Below, one piece after another: positions 26,537 through 35,913 of a stretch of DNA of 64,000 nucleotides. The translations under genes were made by a program, and so were the position numbers. The stretch covers positions 4,081,150-4,145,149 of the forward strand of contig NZ_CP132294.1 in NCBI RefSeq assembly GCF_030734285.1. Reading direction: 5' to 3'. This DNA is from Natronococcus sp. AD-5. GTDB taxonomy: Archaea; Halobacteriota; Halobacteria; Halobacteriales; Natrialbaceae. Numbering within the stretch: the stretch's first letter is position 1; every line of letters starts with the position of its first letter. The notes under the pieces were generated by a model. It saw only the letters and a list, made by a program, of their open reading frames with translations. It had not been told where the DNA came from and made no database searches.

Positions 26537-27442
26537 ATGAACGTCCTCGTCGCTGGTGGAACCGGCTTTATCGGTACCACCCTCTGTCAGGAACTGCACG
26601 AGCGCGGCCACAAGGTGACGGCCCTCTCCCGCGACCCCGGCGGCGCCGACCTCCCGCCGGGAGTCGACCGCGCGATGGGTGACGTCAGCGCGTACGACTC
26701 GGTCGTCGATGCCGTCGACGGCCACGACGCCGTCGTCAACCTCGTCTCGCTGTCGCCGCTCTACCAGCCACCAGCGGGCACCAGCCACCGAGAGGTTCAC
26801 CTCGGCGGCACGGAGAATCTCGTCCGCGCCTGCGAGGAACGCGGCGTCGACCGGTTCGTCCAGATGAGCGGACTCGGGGCGGATCCGGACGCGCCGACCG
26901 AGTTCCTCCGCGCGAAGGGCGAGGCCGAGTCGGTCGTCACCGACTCCGACCTCGAGTGGACGATCTTCCGTCCGTCGGTCGTGTTCGGCGACGGCGGCGA
27001 GTTCGTCGAGTTCGCGAAGAAGCTGACGACGCCGTACGTGACGGGACTCCCCGGCGGCGGCGAAACCCGGTTCCAGCCGATCTGGGTCGGCGACCTCGTC
27101 CCGATACTCGCGGACGCGCTCGAGGACGACGAGCACGCCGGCGAGACGTACGAGATCGCCGGCCCGCAGATCGTTACGCTCGCCGACATTACCGAACTCG
27201 CCTACGAGGCGGAGGGCGCGTCCGTCACCATCGTCCCGATTCCGATGGGGCTGGCGAAAATCGGCCTCACGGCCGCCGAGTCCATCCCCTTCGTTCCGTT
27301 CGGCTCGGACCAGGCCCGCTCGCTCGAGGTGAACAACACCGTCGTCGAAAACGACGTCGCCGCCTTCGGCGTCGCCGAGGACGAACTGACGACGATCAAG
27401 CAGTATCTCGGCCTCGAGTCGGACGGCGCTCGCGCCGGCTAA
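26537..27442 (+). CDS. NAD(P)-binding epimerase-like protein (complex I NDUFA9 / SDR type)
   Basis: A 301-residue atypical short-chain dehydrogenase. MNVLVAGGTGFIGTTLC is the Rossmann GxxGxxG motif, VDRFVQMSGLGAD and EWTIFRPSVVFGDG follow, and the C-terminal part (PIWVGDLVPILADAL, then TYEIAGPQIVTL) matches the NDUFA9-like group that binds NAD(P) without full epimerase activity. The catalytic YxxxK is not evident. Haloarchaea carry such proteins as respiratory-complex or quinone-related accessory factors; this is inference. Confidence 0.85.
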   Translation: MNVLVAGGTGFIGTTLCQELHERGHKVTALSRDPGGADLPPGVDRAMGDVSAYDSVVDAVDGHDAVVNLVSLSPLYQPPAGTSHREVHLGGTENLVRACEERGVDRFVQMSGLGADPDAPTEFLRAKGEAESVVTDSDLEWTIFRPSVVFGDGGEFVEFAKKLTTPYVTGLPGGGETRFQPIWVGDLVPILADALEDDEHAGETYEIAGPQIVTLADITELAYEAEGASVTIVPIPMGLAKIGLTAAESIPFVPFGSDQARSLEVNNTVVENDVAAFGVAEDELTTIKQYLGLESDGARAG

Positions 27443-27579
27443 GTGGTATTCGACACGTTCCTGGTGGGGGAATGACATCCGCCAAACAAATAGAACGATG
27501 ACATAACCGTTTCGGACGACTAATTTTTCGCTCTAAAACCCGCCGCCGTCTCGCGATTTTCCGAAACGTTCATCTGATA

Positions 27580-27609
27580 CTGAAATTCAGTCCATCACAA
27601 GACTTATAT
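27580..27609 (+). promoter_or_regulatory. Promoter of cetZ1 with short palindrome
   Basis: CTTATATTC gives a clear TATA box at about 27603-27611, about 48 bases before the ATG. It is preceded by an 11-base palindrome CTGAAATTCAG (27580-27590), a candidate operator. The region 27500-27610 is unusually AT-rich for this window. Confidence 0.6.
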
Positions 27610-27654
27610 TCTCTATCACACTGGTACCAATCCAACGGAGCCCCCTGATAACCA

Positions 27655-28833
27655 ATGAAGCTGGCGATGATCGGATTCGGACAGGCCGGTGGCAAAATCG
27701 TCGATCGATTCCTCGAATACGACGATCGGACGAACAGCGGAATCGTCCGCGCGGCAGTCGCCGTCAACTCCGCGAAAGCGGACCTCATCGGTCTCGAGAA
27801 TATACCACAGGAGAATCGCGTACTCATCGGCCAGGCCCGGGTCAAGGGCCACGGCGTGGGTGCAGACAACGAACTCGGCGCGGAAGTCGCCGAAGAGGAC
27901 ATCGACGAGGTCCAGAACGCGATCGACGCGATCCCGACCCACGAGGTCGATGCGTTCCTCGTCGTCGCCGGGATGGGCGGCGGCACCGGTTCCGGGGGCG
28001 CCCCCGTCCTCGCGAAGCACCTGAAGCGGATCTACACGATCCCCGTCTACGGACTCGGCGTCCTGCCGGGGACGGACGAGGGCGGGATCTACACGCTCAA
28101 CGCTGCCCGCTCGTTCCAGACGTTCGTTCGCGAAGTCGACAACCTGCTCGTCTTCGACAACGACTCCTGGCGCCAGACCGGCGAATCCGTCGAAGGGGGC
28201 TACGACCAGATCAACGAGGAGATCGTCCGTCGGTTCGGCATCCTCTTCGGCGCCGGCGAGGTCGGCGACGGGCAGGACGTCGCCGAGAGCGTCGTCGACT
28301 CCTCGGAGATCATCAACACGCTCTCGGGCGGCGGCGTCTCGACCGTCGGCTACGCGAGCGAGGACGTCGAGCTCAATACGGGCGGCGGCCTCCTCTCGCG
28401 GTTCACCGGCGGCGAACAGGCCGACGACGACTTGGACGCCGCGAACACGACCAACCGCATCACGAGCCTGGTTCGCAAGGCCGCACTCGGCCGACTCACG
28501 CTCCCGTGTGAGATCGAGGGCACGGAGCGCGCCCTGCTCGTCCTTTCCGGCCCCTCGGAGTATCTGAACCGGAAAGGCATCGAACGCGGCCGCAAGTGGC
28601 TCGAGGAGGAAACCGGCAGCATGGAGGTTCGCGGCGGCGACTTCCCGCGCCACGAGCCGGAAGTGTCGGCCGCGATCCTGCTCTCGGGCGTGACGAACGT
28701 GCCGCGGATCAAGCGCCTCCAGCAGGTCGCGATCGAAGCGCAGGACAACATCGACGACATCCAGGCCGAGAGCGAGGAGAACCTCGAAGAGCTCGTCGAG
28801 GACGACGAGGACGAACTCGAGCCGCTCTTCTAG
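27655..28833 (+). CDS. cetZ1: Tubulin-like protein CetZ1
   Basis: A 392-residue tubulin/FtsZ-superfamily GTPase. [20 protein letters not shown] is the typical N-terminus, GGGTGSGG (residues 108-115) the GTP-binding T4 loop, and [22 protein letters not shown] and [18 protein letters not shown] are characteristic of the CetZ1 group. CetZ proteins polymerise under the membrane and control haloarchaeal cell shape and motility rather than division. A very acidic tail ends the protein. It is transcribed from its own promoter. Confidence 0.93.
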   Translation: MKLAMIGFGQAGGKIVDRFLEYDDRTNSGIVRAAVAVNSAKADLIGLENIPQENRVLIGQARVKGHGVGADNELGAEVAEEDIDEVQNAIDAIPTHEVDAFLVVAGMGGGTGSGGAPVLAKHLKRIYTIPVYGLGVLPGTDEGGIYTLNAARSFQTFVREVDNLLVFDNDSWRQTGESVEGGYDQINEEIVRRFGILFGAGEVGDGQDVAESVVDSSEIINTLSGGGVSTVGYASEDVELNTGGGLLSRFTGGEQADDDLDAANTTNRITSLVRKAALGRLTLPCEIEGTERALLVLSGPSEYLNRKGIERGRKWLEEETGSMEVRGGDFPRHEPEVSAAILLSGVTNVPRIKRLQQVAIEAQDNIDDIQAESEENLEELVEDDEDELEPLF

Positions 28834-28969
28834 GCCGGCGCCCTCGCGATCGATCATCGACAGCGACCGCGTCCGTGCCGGGGGGCACGCGGTGGGCACC
28901 GCGGACTCGCCGTCGTCGATCTCGAGACTCCGACGTTCTTTTGAGCGCGTGCTGGCAAGCACGGGTAAG

Positions 28970-29617
28970 ATGCACGTCCTCGTCCCGTTCGCCGCCGACG
29001 CGCCGAAAACGCGCCTCGCACCGGTGCTGGCGCCCGAGGAGCGATCGGCGTTCGCGCGGGCGATGCTCGCGGACGTGCTGGCTGCGATCGAGGCGACCGG
29101 CCGCGAGGCCACGGTCGTCTCGACGACGGCGTTCGACCTCGACGAGGCGCTCTCGGCGACCGTAACCGTCGACGACCGGCCGCTGACGCCGGCGGTCAAC
29201 GATCGGCTTCCGATCGGCCGCGAGGACGAAGCCGTCGCCGTCGTGATGGCCGACCTCGCGCTGACGACGCCGGACGCGCTCGAGCGCCTGTTCGCCGCCG
29301 ACGGCGACGTCGTGATCGCGCCCGGACGCGGCGGCGGAACGAACGCGCTCGTCGTGCGCCACCCCGAGTTTCGGGTGGACTACCACGGCGGCTCGTACCT
29401 CGATCACCGCGAGATCGCCGCCGAGGTCGGGGCCGGCCTCGAGACCGTCGACTCGTTCCGGCTCGGCACGGACGTCGACGAACCGGCGGACCTCGTCGAG
29501 GTGCTCATCCACGGGACCGACCGCGCCCCCGCTTGCCTTCGGGATCTCGGCTTCGACCTCGACGTTAACGACGGGCGCGTCGGCGTCGCTCGTATCGAAG
29601 ATACGGCGTCGAGGTAG
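28970..29617 (+). CDS. cofC: 2-phospho-L-lactate guanylyltransferase
   Basis: A 215-residue nucleotidyltransferase. [20 protein letters not shown] carries the start of the sugar-nucleotide-transferase-type nucleotide loop, and [17 protein letters not shown] and [17 protein letters not shown] are CofC motifs. It activates 2-phospholactate with GTP for coenzyme F420 synthesis. The next gene in the same direction (56 bases on) is cofG, another F420 gene, which confirms the assignment. Confidence 0.93.
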   Translation: MHVLVPFAADAPKTRLAPVLAPEERSAFARAMLADVLAAIEATGREATVVSTTAFDLDEALSATVTVDDRPLTPAVNDRLPIGREDEAVAVVMADLALTTPDALERLFAADGDVVIAPGRGGGTNALVVRHPEFRVDYHGGSYLDHREIAAEVGAGLETVDSFRLGTDVDEPADLVEVLIHGTDRAPACLRDLGFDLDVNDGRVGVARIEDTASR

Positions 29618-29673
29618 CGTCGGTCCGAGCCAAAGTAAAGGTATTATGTGCGCAGCGACGACACTCCGAGACG

Positions 29674-30837
29674 ATGCTCCCCGGTGCGAGCGAGTACGGC
29701 GTCGAGCTCACGATCGATGACGCGGCCGTCGAGCGCCTGCTCGCGGCGGAGCCCGACGACGTCGAGGCGCCGCCGGAACTGAGTTTCGCGCGGAACGTCT
29801 TCGTTCCGCTGACGACGGCCTGTCGCTACACCTGTACCTACTGTACGTACTTCGATCCGCCGGGGGAGGCCTCGCTGCTCTCGCTCGAGGAGGTTCGCGA
29901 CATCTGCGAGCGCGGCGCCGACGCCGGCTGTACGGAGGCGCTGTTCACCTTCGGCGACGACCCCGACGACCGCTACACCGCGATTCACGAGCAACTCGAG
30001 GAGTGGGGGTACGACTCGATTCATGCCTACCTGCGGGCGGCCTGCGAGGTCGCGCTCGACGCCGGGTTGCTCCCCCACGCGAATCCGGGCGACCAGACGC
30101 GCGAGCAGATGGAGACGGTCGCCGACGTCAACGCCAGCATGGGCGTGATGCTCGAGACGACGGCCGAGGTCGGCGCCCACGCCGGCCCTCGGCGGAAGGA
30201 GCCGGGCCAGCGCCTGCGAACGATTCGGAACGCGGGGGAGCTCGACGTCGCGTTCACCACCGGAATCCTCGTCGGGATCGGCGAGACGTGGCGCGACCGG
30301 GCCGAGAGCCTCCTCGCGATCCGCGAGCTGCACGAGCGCTACGACCACGTCCAGGAGGTGATCGTCCAACCGGTCGTGAACAACGAGCGCTGGTCGGGCG
30401 GGACGCCGGACCTCGAGACCGTGCGTCGCGTGACGGCGATGGCCCGCGTCGCCTTGCCCGACGAGATTTCCGTGCAGGTGCCGCCGAACCTCGCGCCCGC
30501 GCGCGACCTGGTCGATTGCGGCGTCGACGATCTGGGCGGCGTCTCGCCGGTCACCGACGATCACATCAACCCCGACTACAAGTGGCCCGCGCTTCGGGAA
30601 CTCGAGGAGATCGCCGCCGCAGCCGAGGTCCCGTTGACCGAGCGACTGCCGGTCTACGAGCGGTTCCTCCCACCCGATCTCCGGACGGACGAATTCGACG
30701 GCGTCCCGGCCGAGGGAACCGGGCCGAACGGGACCGGCCGGGAGTGGATCTCGCCGCGGATCCGGGACGCGCTCGGGGCCGATGACTCGTCCGGGGAGCG
30801 CTATCGGCGCGTCCTTCGACGGGGAACGTCAGGGTAG
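29674..30837 (+). CDS. cofG: 7,8-didemethyl-8-hydroxy-5-deazariboflavin synthase subunit 1
   Basis: A 387-residue radical-SAM enzyme. CRYTCTYC supplies the CX3CX2C iron-sulfur motif at residues about 50-57. FTFGDDPDDRY, VMLETTAEVGAHAG and GILVGIGETWRDRA follow as in CofG. With CofH it forms the F0 chromophore of F420. It follows cofC, and cofH lies about 700 bases further on in the opposite orientation, with two small genes between. Confidence 0.95.
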   Translation: MLPGASEYGVELTIDDAAVERLLAAEPDDVEAPPELSFARNVFVPLTTACRYTCTYCTYFDPPGEASLLSLEEVRDICERGADAGCTEALFTFGDDPDDRYTAIHEQLEEWGYDSIHAYLRAACEVALDAGLLPHANPGDQTREQMETVADVNASMGVMLETTAEVGAHAGPRRKEPGQRLRTIRNAGELDVAFTTGILVGIGETWRDRAESLLAIRELHERYDHVQEVIVQPVVNNERWSGGTPDLETVRRVTAMARVALPDEISVQVPPNLAPARDLVDCGVDDLGGVSPVTDDHINPDYKWPALRELEEIAAAAEVPLTERLPVYERFLPPDLRTDEFDGVPAEGTGPNGTGREWISPRIRDALGADDSSGERYRRVLRRGTSG

Positions 30838-30931
30838 TGATCGTTTCGGACGACGACGGGAACGGATGGATCGTCGGACCTATCAGTAACTCTGCTGAGA
30901 GGTATATCTTCGCTCAAGCCGTAGTATTCGT

Positions 30932-31174
30932 ATGAACGACGAAACCATCGCATTCGGTGCTCCGGTCGTCGGACTCTTCGTCGGCGCGGTGATTCTCGTG
31001 GCCAGCCTCTTCGTTACCGGCCTGAGTCTCGTCACCGCCCTCGGGGGGATCGTCGTGTTGCTCAGCATCGCCGCGCTCGCACTCGCGGTCGCCCGTACCG
31101 CAAGCGAGGAGCTGTCGATCGGCGTTACCCGGCGGGATGGCCGCGAGCCGCGGCGCGCCCGCGGAGCGAAGTGA
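30932..31174 (+). CDS. Small two-helix membrane protein
   Basis: An 80-residue protein with two hydrophobic helices (VVGLFVGAVILVASLFV and LVTALGGIVVLLSIAALAL) and a basic C-terminal tail RRDGREPRRARGAK. I do not recognise a family. AT-rich sequence with TAACTCTGCTGAGAGGTATATC just upstream of 30932 provides a likely promoter. Confidence 0.7.
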   Translation: MNDETIAFGAPVVGLFVGAVILVASLFVTGLSLVTALGGIVVLLSIAALALAVARTASEELSIGVTRRDGREPRRARGAK

Positions 31175-31183
31175 CGGCGGCGT

Positions 31184-31456
31184 TCAGGTGATCCGGTACC
31201 TGTCTTCGGCTCCCCGCTCGAGCGTCGCCGCCTCGTGCAGCGTCACGACGTGCCCGGTCGGACTCGGCTCGATCACGGCGTCCGCGTCGACCGACTCGAG
31301 CGTACCCAGCAGTTGCGCCTTCGGCGGGCCCTGGGTCGCCCCGCAGTCGTAGATGGTGAGCAGCCCGCGCTCCCCGTCCTCGCGCTCGTAGACGACGAGG
31401 TGGGCGTGGTTCGGCAGGTGCCAGGCCCGGTCGTCGATCTCGGGGAGGTGATTCAT
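31184..31456 (-). CDS. Conserved haloarchaeal protein, hypothetical
   Basis: A 90-residue soluble protein (MNHLPEIDDRAWHLPNHAHL, then LLTIYDCGATQGPPKAQLL, then HVVTLHEAATLERGAEDRY). A single-domain beta-rich protein is likely. I do not recognise it. It sits between cofG and cofH in the same direction as cofH, about 77 bases downstream of it, so co-transcription with cofH is possible. Confidence 0.75.
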   Translation of the reverse strand: MNHLPEIDDRAWHLPNHAHLVVYEREDGERGLLTIYDCGATQGPPKAQLLGTLESVDADAVIEPSPTGHVVTLHEAATLERGAEDRYRIT

Positions 31457-31532
31457 AGCCGTACGAACGCGCGGCAGATGGAAAGAGGCTGCGGTGGGAG
31501 GTTGCGGCGGGTCGAATCGGTCGCCGGGTCGC

Positions 31533-32906
31533 TCAGTCGTCGGCGGGGAGCGCGCGCTCCTCCCGCGTAAGCAGCGGCGTTCCGTCGGCTTTCGGGCCGA
31601 GTTCGGGACCGAACGGCGGTTCGTCGGGATCGATCGCGCGGCGCGTCTCGTAGTCGGTCGAGCGCTCGACCGGGATCCGGCCGATCGAACCGATCAGTTC
31701 GACGTAGTCGGCGAACGAGCGGAACTCGCCGTACTCGCCGCCGGCGCGCTTGGTGATCTCCTCGGAGAGGATCGTCCCCATGAAGTCGTCGGCGCCGCAG
31801 GAGAGCATCTTCAGCCCCTGCTCGTCGCCGTACTTGACCCACGAGGACTGGACGTGGTCGATATTGTCGAGGAACAGCCGCGAGACGGCGATCATGAGTT
31901 CGTCCTCGTCGGTGCTCGCGCCGCCGGAGACGACGTCGTGCTCGAAGAGGGGGGTGTTCTGGTGGACGAACGAGAGCGGGACGAACTCCGTGATCGCCCC
32001 GTCGATCCGCTCTTGCAGGTCCCGGACCCGTTTCAGGTGCAGCGCCCGGTGAGCCTCGTTCTCGACGTGGCCGTACATGATCGTCGCCGTCAGTCCGAGG
32101 CCGACGTTCGCGGCGGCCTCCATCGCCTCGAGCCACCCTTGCGTGTCGATCTTGCCGGGGCAGATCACGTCGCGGACCTCGTCGACGAGAATCTCGGCGG
32201 CCGTGCCGGGGACCGTATCCAGCCCTGCCTCTTTGAGGCGGCGGTAGACCTCCTCGTAGGACCAGTCGGTCCCCCGGCGGGCGTGGTAGGCCTCTTCCGG
32301 GGTCATCGAGTGGACGTGGACCCCGTCGACGCTCATCGCCTCGATCTGCTCGACGTAGGTGCCCGGGTCGGTCGCGTACTGCGCGGGCGGTTTGAAGTTG
32401 ACCTCCTTCGGCCGGGGGTGATCGCGGAGGATCTCGAGGTGCTCGTCGTCGAGCGCGAAGCCGGGGTGGAGTCCGGAGACCGAGGTGACTTCGTAGATTC
32501 CGCGCTCGACCGCGTCGGCGACTATTTCGCGGGACTCCGCGGGCGTCTTGGTGAAGCCCTGCGTCTCGACGTCGGCGTCGCGCTCGAAGGTGTGGGCGGC
32601 GTCCTTGAAGTTACAGAAGAGACAACCTACGTTACAGGCCGTCGTGACGTTGTTGTTCAGGTTCGCGACGAAGGTGACCTCCTCACCGACGACCTCGGCG
32701 CGGCGTCGGTCGGCGGCCTCGAGCACCCGCTCCTTGCGCCGGCGGTCGATACCCTCGACGTCCGTTCCCGTCGTCAGTAATTCGACGGCGTCGTCGACCG
32801 TCAGTCGGTCGCCGTGCTGTGCCTTCGCGATCGCGTTCTCGAACGATTGGTCGGTGTCGGGAACGTGGTCGAACGTGAGGTCGGCCTCGGTCACCGGTCG
32901 CTCCAT
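31533..32906 (-). CDS. cofH: 5-amino-6-(D-ribitylamino)uracil--L-tyrosine 4-hydroxyphenyl transferase
   Basis: A 457-residue radical-SAM enzyme. [10 protein letters not shown] is the CX3CX2C motif (residues about 72-80). [39 protein letters not shown] and [16 protein letters not shown] are characteristic. It joins a hydroxyphenyl group from tyrosine to a ribitylaminouracil, the partner step of CofG in F420 synthesis. The N-terminal acidic stretch and the last 30 residues are haloarchaeal additions. It diverges from purC. Confidence 0.94.
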   Translation of the reverse strand: MERPVTEADLTFDHVPDTDQSFENAIAKAQHGDRLTVDDAVELLTTGTDVEGIDRRRKERVLEAADRRRAEVVGEEVTFVANLNNNVTTACNVGCLFCNFKDAAHTFERDADVETQGFTKTPAESREIVADAVERGIYEVTSVSGLHPGFALDDEHLEILRDHPRPKEVNFKPPAQYATDPGTYVEQIEAMSVDGVHVHSMTPEEAYHARRGTDWSYEEVYRRLKEAGLDTVPGTAAEILVDEVRDVICPGKIDTQGWLEAMEAAANVGLGLTATIMYGHVENEAHRALHLKRVRDLQERIDGAITEFVPLSFVHQNTPLFEHDVVSGGASTDEDELMIAVSRLFLDNIDHVQSSWVKYGDEQGLKMLSCGADDFMGTILSEEITKRAGGEYGEFRSFADYVELIGSIGRIPVERSTDYETRRAIDPDEPPFGPELGPKADGTPLLTREERALPADD

Positions 32907-33144
32907 CGGCGTACCAATACCGGCACAACGAGAAAAATATGGTGATCGAACCCTGGCGGAGCGGTCGCCGACCGACGCGGTCGCCGGACCGACGCAGTCA
33001 CCCGATCGGCGCGAGCGGCGTCCGTTTTCGAGGACGACCGGCGGCCCGGAACGCGATCTGATACCGAAACTGAAACCTTTTACGCCCCGGCCACCGCAAC
33101 TGGTGTATGAACTGCGGCGTCCCAGCTACCTGGGGGTGTCTCGA

Positions 33145-34164
33145 GTGACGAGCGTCAAAGAGTTCCACATCGAGGAGGAAGCGACGTCAAACAGCCTCGG
33201 ACGGGGCTCGTTCGTTTTCACCGACGACTACTCCGTGTTCGACTGGGGGAAGATGCCCGACCAGATCCCCGACAAGGGGGCCAGCCTCTGTACGATGGGC
33301 GCCTTTAATTTCGAGCTTCTGGAGGACGCGGGCGTCCCGACCCACTACCGCGGCGTCGTCGAGAACGGCGAGGTCCTGTCGCTGCAGGACGCCTCGCGAC
33401 CGCCCTGGCAGATGGCAATCGACCTCACGCAGGTGCCGGACCTCCCCAACGAGGGGCTGGAGTACGACTACGACCACTACCACGACGCGGCCGGGGAGAA
33501 CTACCTGATTCCGCTCGAGATCGTCTTCCGCAACCGCGTCCCCGTGGGCTCGAGTCTCCGCCGCCGGACGGACCCCGCCGACCACGGGCTCTCGCTCGAG
33601 GAGTGGCCCGAGGACGCGGTCGACCTCGGGGAGCCGATCGTCGAGTTCTCCACGAAGTACGAGGAGAGCGACCGCTACCTCGACCGCGAGGAAGCCGACG
33701 CCATCGCCGGCACGGCGGATATCGCGGAACTCGAGTCGATCGCCCGCGAGGTCAACCGGGTCGTCACCGACCAGGCCGCCGAGACCGAACTGCTCCACGA
33801 GGACGGCAAGATCGAGTGTCTCTACTTCGACGGCGAGGTCCGGGTCGCCGACGTCGTCGGCACGTTCGACGAGAACCGCTTCAGCTACGGCGAAACCCAG
33901 CTCTCGAAGGAGGTCCTGCGCCAGTACCACAAGCGCACTCAGCCCGAGTGGGTTCAGGCCGTCAAGGCCGCGAAAGCCCGGGCGAAACGGGACGGCGTCG
34001 CCGACTGGAAATCGCTCTGCGACCTCGAGCCGAAGCCCCTCGACGAGCGCGTGTTGAAGACCGCGCGAGACATGTACTGCGCCGGCACCAACACCTACAC
34101 CGGACTGGACGTCTTCGACGCGTCGCCGCTGTCGAGTGCAGTGGGCTCCGTGCAGGGGCTGTAG
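33145..34164 (+). CDS. purC: Phosphoribosylaminoimidazole-succinocarboxamide synthase
   Basis: A 339-residue SAICAR synthetase that joins aspartate to CAIR in purine synthesis. [20 protein letters not shown] is the ATP- and substrate-binding N-terminal motif, [19 protein letters not shown] carries the substrate-binding arginines, and [18 protein letters not shown] is family-typical. The GTG at 33145 is chosen, because it is preceded by a GGGGGTG purine-rich stretch and begins the conserved part. An AT-rich element (CCTTTTACGC) near 33075 is a likely promoter. Confidence 0.93.
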   Translation: MTSVKEFHIEEEATSNSLGRGSFVFTDDYSVFDWGKMPDQIPDKGASLCTMGAFNFELLEDAGVPTHYRGVVENGEVLSLQDASRPPWQMAIDLTQVPDLPNEGLEYDYDHYHDAAGENYLIPLEIVFRNRVPVGSSLRRRTDPADHGLSLEEWPEDAVDLGEPIVEFSTKYEESDRYLDREEADAIAGTADIAELESIAREVNRVVTDQAAETELLHEDGKIECLYFDGEVRVADVVGTFDENRFSYGETQLSKEVLRQYHKRTQPEWVQAVKAAKARAKRDGVADWKSLCDLEPKPLDERVLKTARDMYCAGTNTYTGLDVFDASPLSSAVGSVQGL

Positions 34165-34259
34165 CTTCCCGGTCCCGTTGGATTCTCATCCTTCGAGCGA
34201 GATTTCATCCGGATAGCCGTTACGTAACCGTGCGAATGAAACGGACGGCGTCGCACGAG

Positions 34260-34426
34260 CGCCCGCGAGCGAAGCGGGCGGTTTGCTACGAGAGAGCAAC
34301 GCTCTCTGGGAATCACGAAAGAGCCGCACAGCGCTCTTTCGAAAGACGCCGACGGTGGCCTTTTCCTCGAAGGTTTTGGCGGGTTCGACTGAGTGAGCGA
34401 TGCGAACGAGGGAGGAGCCGCCAAAA
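34260..34426. repeat. Hairpin-rich repeat region downstream of purC
   Basis: Four inverted repeats follow each other: 34260-34280 (7-base arms), 34291-34307 (AGAGAGC/GCTCTCT with AAC loop), 34316-34341 (9-base arms CGAAAGAGC/GCTCTTTCG) and a wide one pairing TTTTGGCGG (34374-34382) with CCGCCAAAA (34418-34426). The region lies between converging purC and kinase genes and resembles the 22.5-kb array in style. No gene is seen. Confidence 0.75.
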
Positions 34427-34436
34427 AGTTCGTCGA

Positions 34437-35507
34437 TCAAGGACCCGGGAGCGTCACGAAAAAGGTCGTCCCCTCGCCGGGTTCGGATTCGACCTCGATA
34501 CTCCCGCCGTGGCGCTCGGCGATGCGCTCACAGAGGGCGAGCCCGATGCCGGTTCCGTCGTACTCCTCGCGGCTGTGGAGCCGATCGAAGACGTCGAAGA
34601 TCCGCTCCTGATCCTCCGGGTCGATGCCGATGCCGTTGTCGCTGACGGCGACGATCCACTCGCCGTCGCTCCGCTCGGCTTTCACGCGGATCTGCGGCGG
34701 TTCGTCGCCGCTGTACGTGATCGCGTTCTCCAGCAAGTTCTGGAAGAGCTGTCGCAGCTGACTCCGATCGCCCGAGACCGTCGGCAGCGACTCGACCGTG
34801 AGCTCGCCGTCGGTCTCCTCGATCGCCACCTGCAGGTCCGTGCGGATCTCCTCGAGGAGCGGATCCAGATCGACCGGCTCGAACGGATCGCCCCGCGTCT
34901 CGACCCGAGAGTACTCGAGGAGCCCCTCGATCATCGCCCGCATCCGTTCGGCGCCGTCGACCGCGAACTCGATGAACTCCTCGCCGTCCTCCCCGAGTTC
35001 GTCGCCGTACCGGCGCTCGAGCAGCTCGAGGTAGCTCGTGATCATCCGCAGCGGCTCCTGCAAGTCGTGCGAGACGGCGTAGGCGAACTGCTGGAGGCGC
35101 TCGTTCGACTCCTCGACCTGGCGCTGGTTCTCCTTGCGTTCGGTAACGTTCCGGTAGGTGACGATCGCGTACCGCTCGTCCTCGTGCGCGGTTCCCTTCG
35201 CGGTCACCTGGAACCACCGCCGGCGCTGCGGCGCGTGGGAGGGATACTCGAGCGCGACTCGCTCCCGCTCGCCGTCGAGAACGGAGCGGACCCCGTCCGC
35301 GACGTCGTCCGCGGTCGGCTCGTCGGCGGCGTCACAGATACTGAGGTAGTTCGCACCGACGCTGCCGGTCGGCGGCCGAAGCTCGTCCGCGTCGAGCGCG
35401 TCCCACGCCTCGTTCGTCGCGAGAATCGCCCCGTCAGCGTCCAGTACCGCGACGTTCAGCGGCAGATCGTCGAGGACGCGGAAGCCGAGTCCCTCGGGTA
35501 TCTCCAT
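34437..35507 (-). CDS. PAS-domain sensor histidine kinase
   Basis: A 356-residue cytoplasmic histidine kinase. An N-terminal PAS domain (about residues 12-125) is followed by a short coiled coil, the dimerisation/phosphoacceptor helix with SHDLQEPLRM (H147), then an ATPase domain with LFQNLLENAITY (N box), VSDNGIGIDPEDQERIF (G1) and GTGIGLALCERIAE (G2). All the catalytic boxes are present. No response-regulator gene is adjacent; typical haloarchaeal orphan kinase. Confidence 0.92.
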   Translation of the reverse strand: MEIPEGLGFRVLDDLPLNVAVLDADGAILATNEAWDALDADELRPPTGSVGANYLSICDAADEPTADDVADGVRSVLDGERERVALEYPSHAPQRRRWFQVTAKGTAHEDERYAIVTYRNVTERKENQRQVEESNERLQQFAYAVSHDLQEPLRMITSYLELLERRYGDELGEDGEEFIEFAVDGAERMRAMIEGLLEYSRVETRGDPFEPVDLDPLLEEIRTDLQVAIEETDGELTVESLPTVSGDRSQLRQLFQNLLENAITYSGDEPPQIRVKAERSDGEWIVAVSDNGIGIDPEDQERIFDVFDRLHSREEYDGTGIGLALCERIAERHGGSIEVESEPGEGTTFFVTLPGP

Positions 35508-35678
35508 ACACGACGGTCCGCCTGCGGGAGTAAATGCGATTCGGTCACCGACGTTTTGCTCGAGCGGGATCGACTCGCGTGAGCGAACCCGGGCGGGCGG
35601 TCACTCGTTCCGGTCGCGAGCGCGATTCCGAACAGAAATTCTCATAGGCGCGGGGTCGTAACGCGACGATGAACGCTA

Positions 35679-35897
35679 ATGAGTCCCGTCACTCCCGGTG
35701 GCATCGTCGCGAGTATCGTCCCGTTCGATCCGACCGTCGGCATCACCGTCGTCGCGACCGTCATGCTCTCGGTGTTCGTGCTCGCGACGGTGTTTTTCGC
35801 CATCGCGCCGCTCGTCTCCTCGTCGTGGACCGAACAGCCCGGTGCGGCCTCGAGCGGCGGTTCCTCGCTCGAAGCCGACGCCAACGAGGCCGACTGA
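35679..35897 (+). CDS. Small single-helix membrane protein
   Basis: A 72-residue protein: MSPVTPGGIVASIVPFDP, then a hydrophobic helix (VGITVVATVMLSVFVLATVFFAIAPL region, residues about 20-47), then a serine-, alanine- and aspartate-rich tail. It looks like an accessory membrane subunit. The 3' end lies 17 bases from the converging acetamidase-family gene. I do not recognise the family. Confidence 0.72.
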   Translation: MSPVTPGGIVASIVPFDPTVGITVVATVMLSVFVLATVFFAIAPLVSSSWTEQPGAASSGGSSLEADANEAD

Positions 35898-35913
35898 CCG
35901 CCGCGGTTCGACG

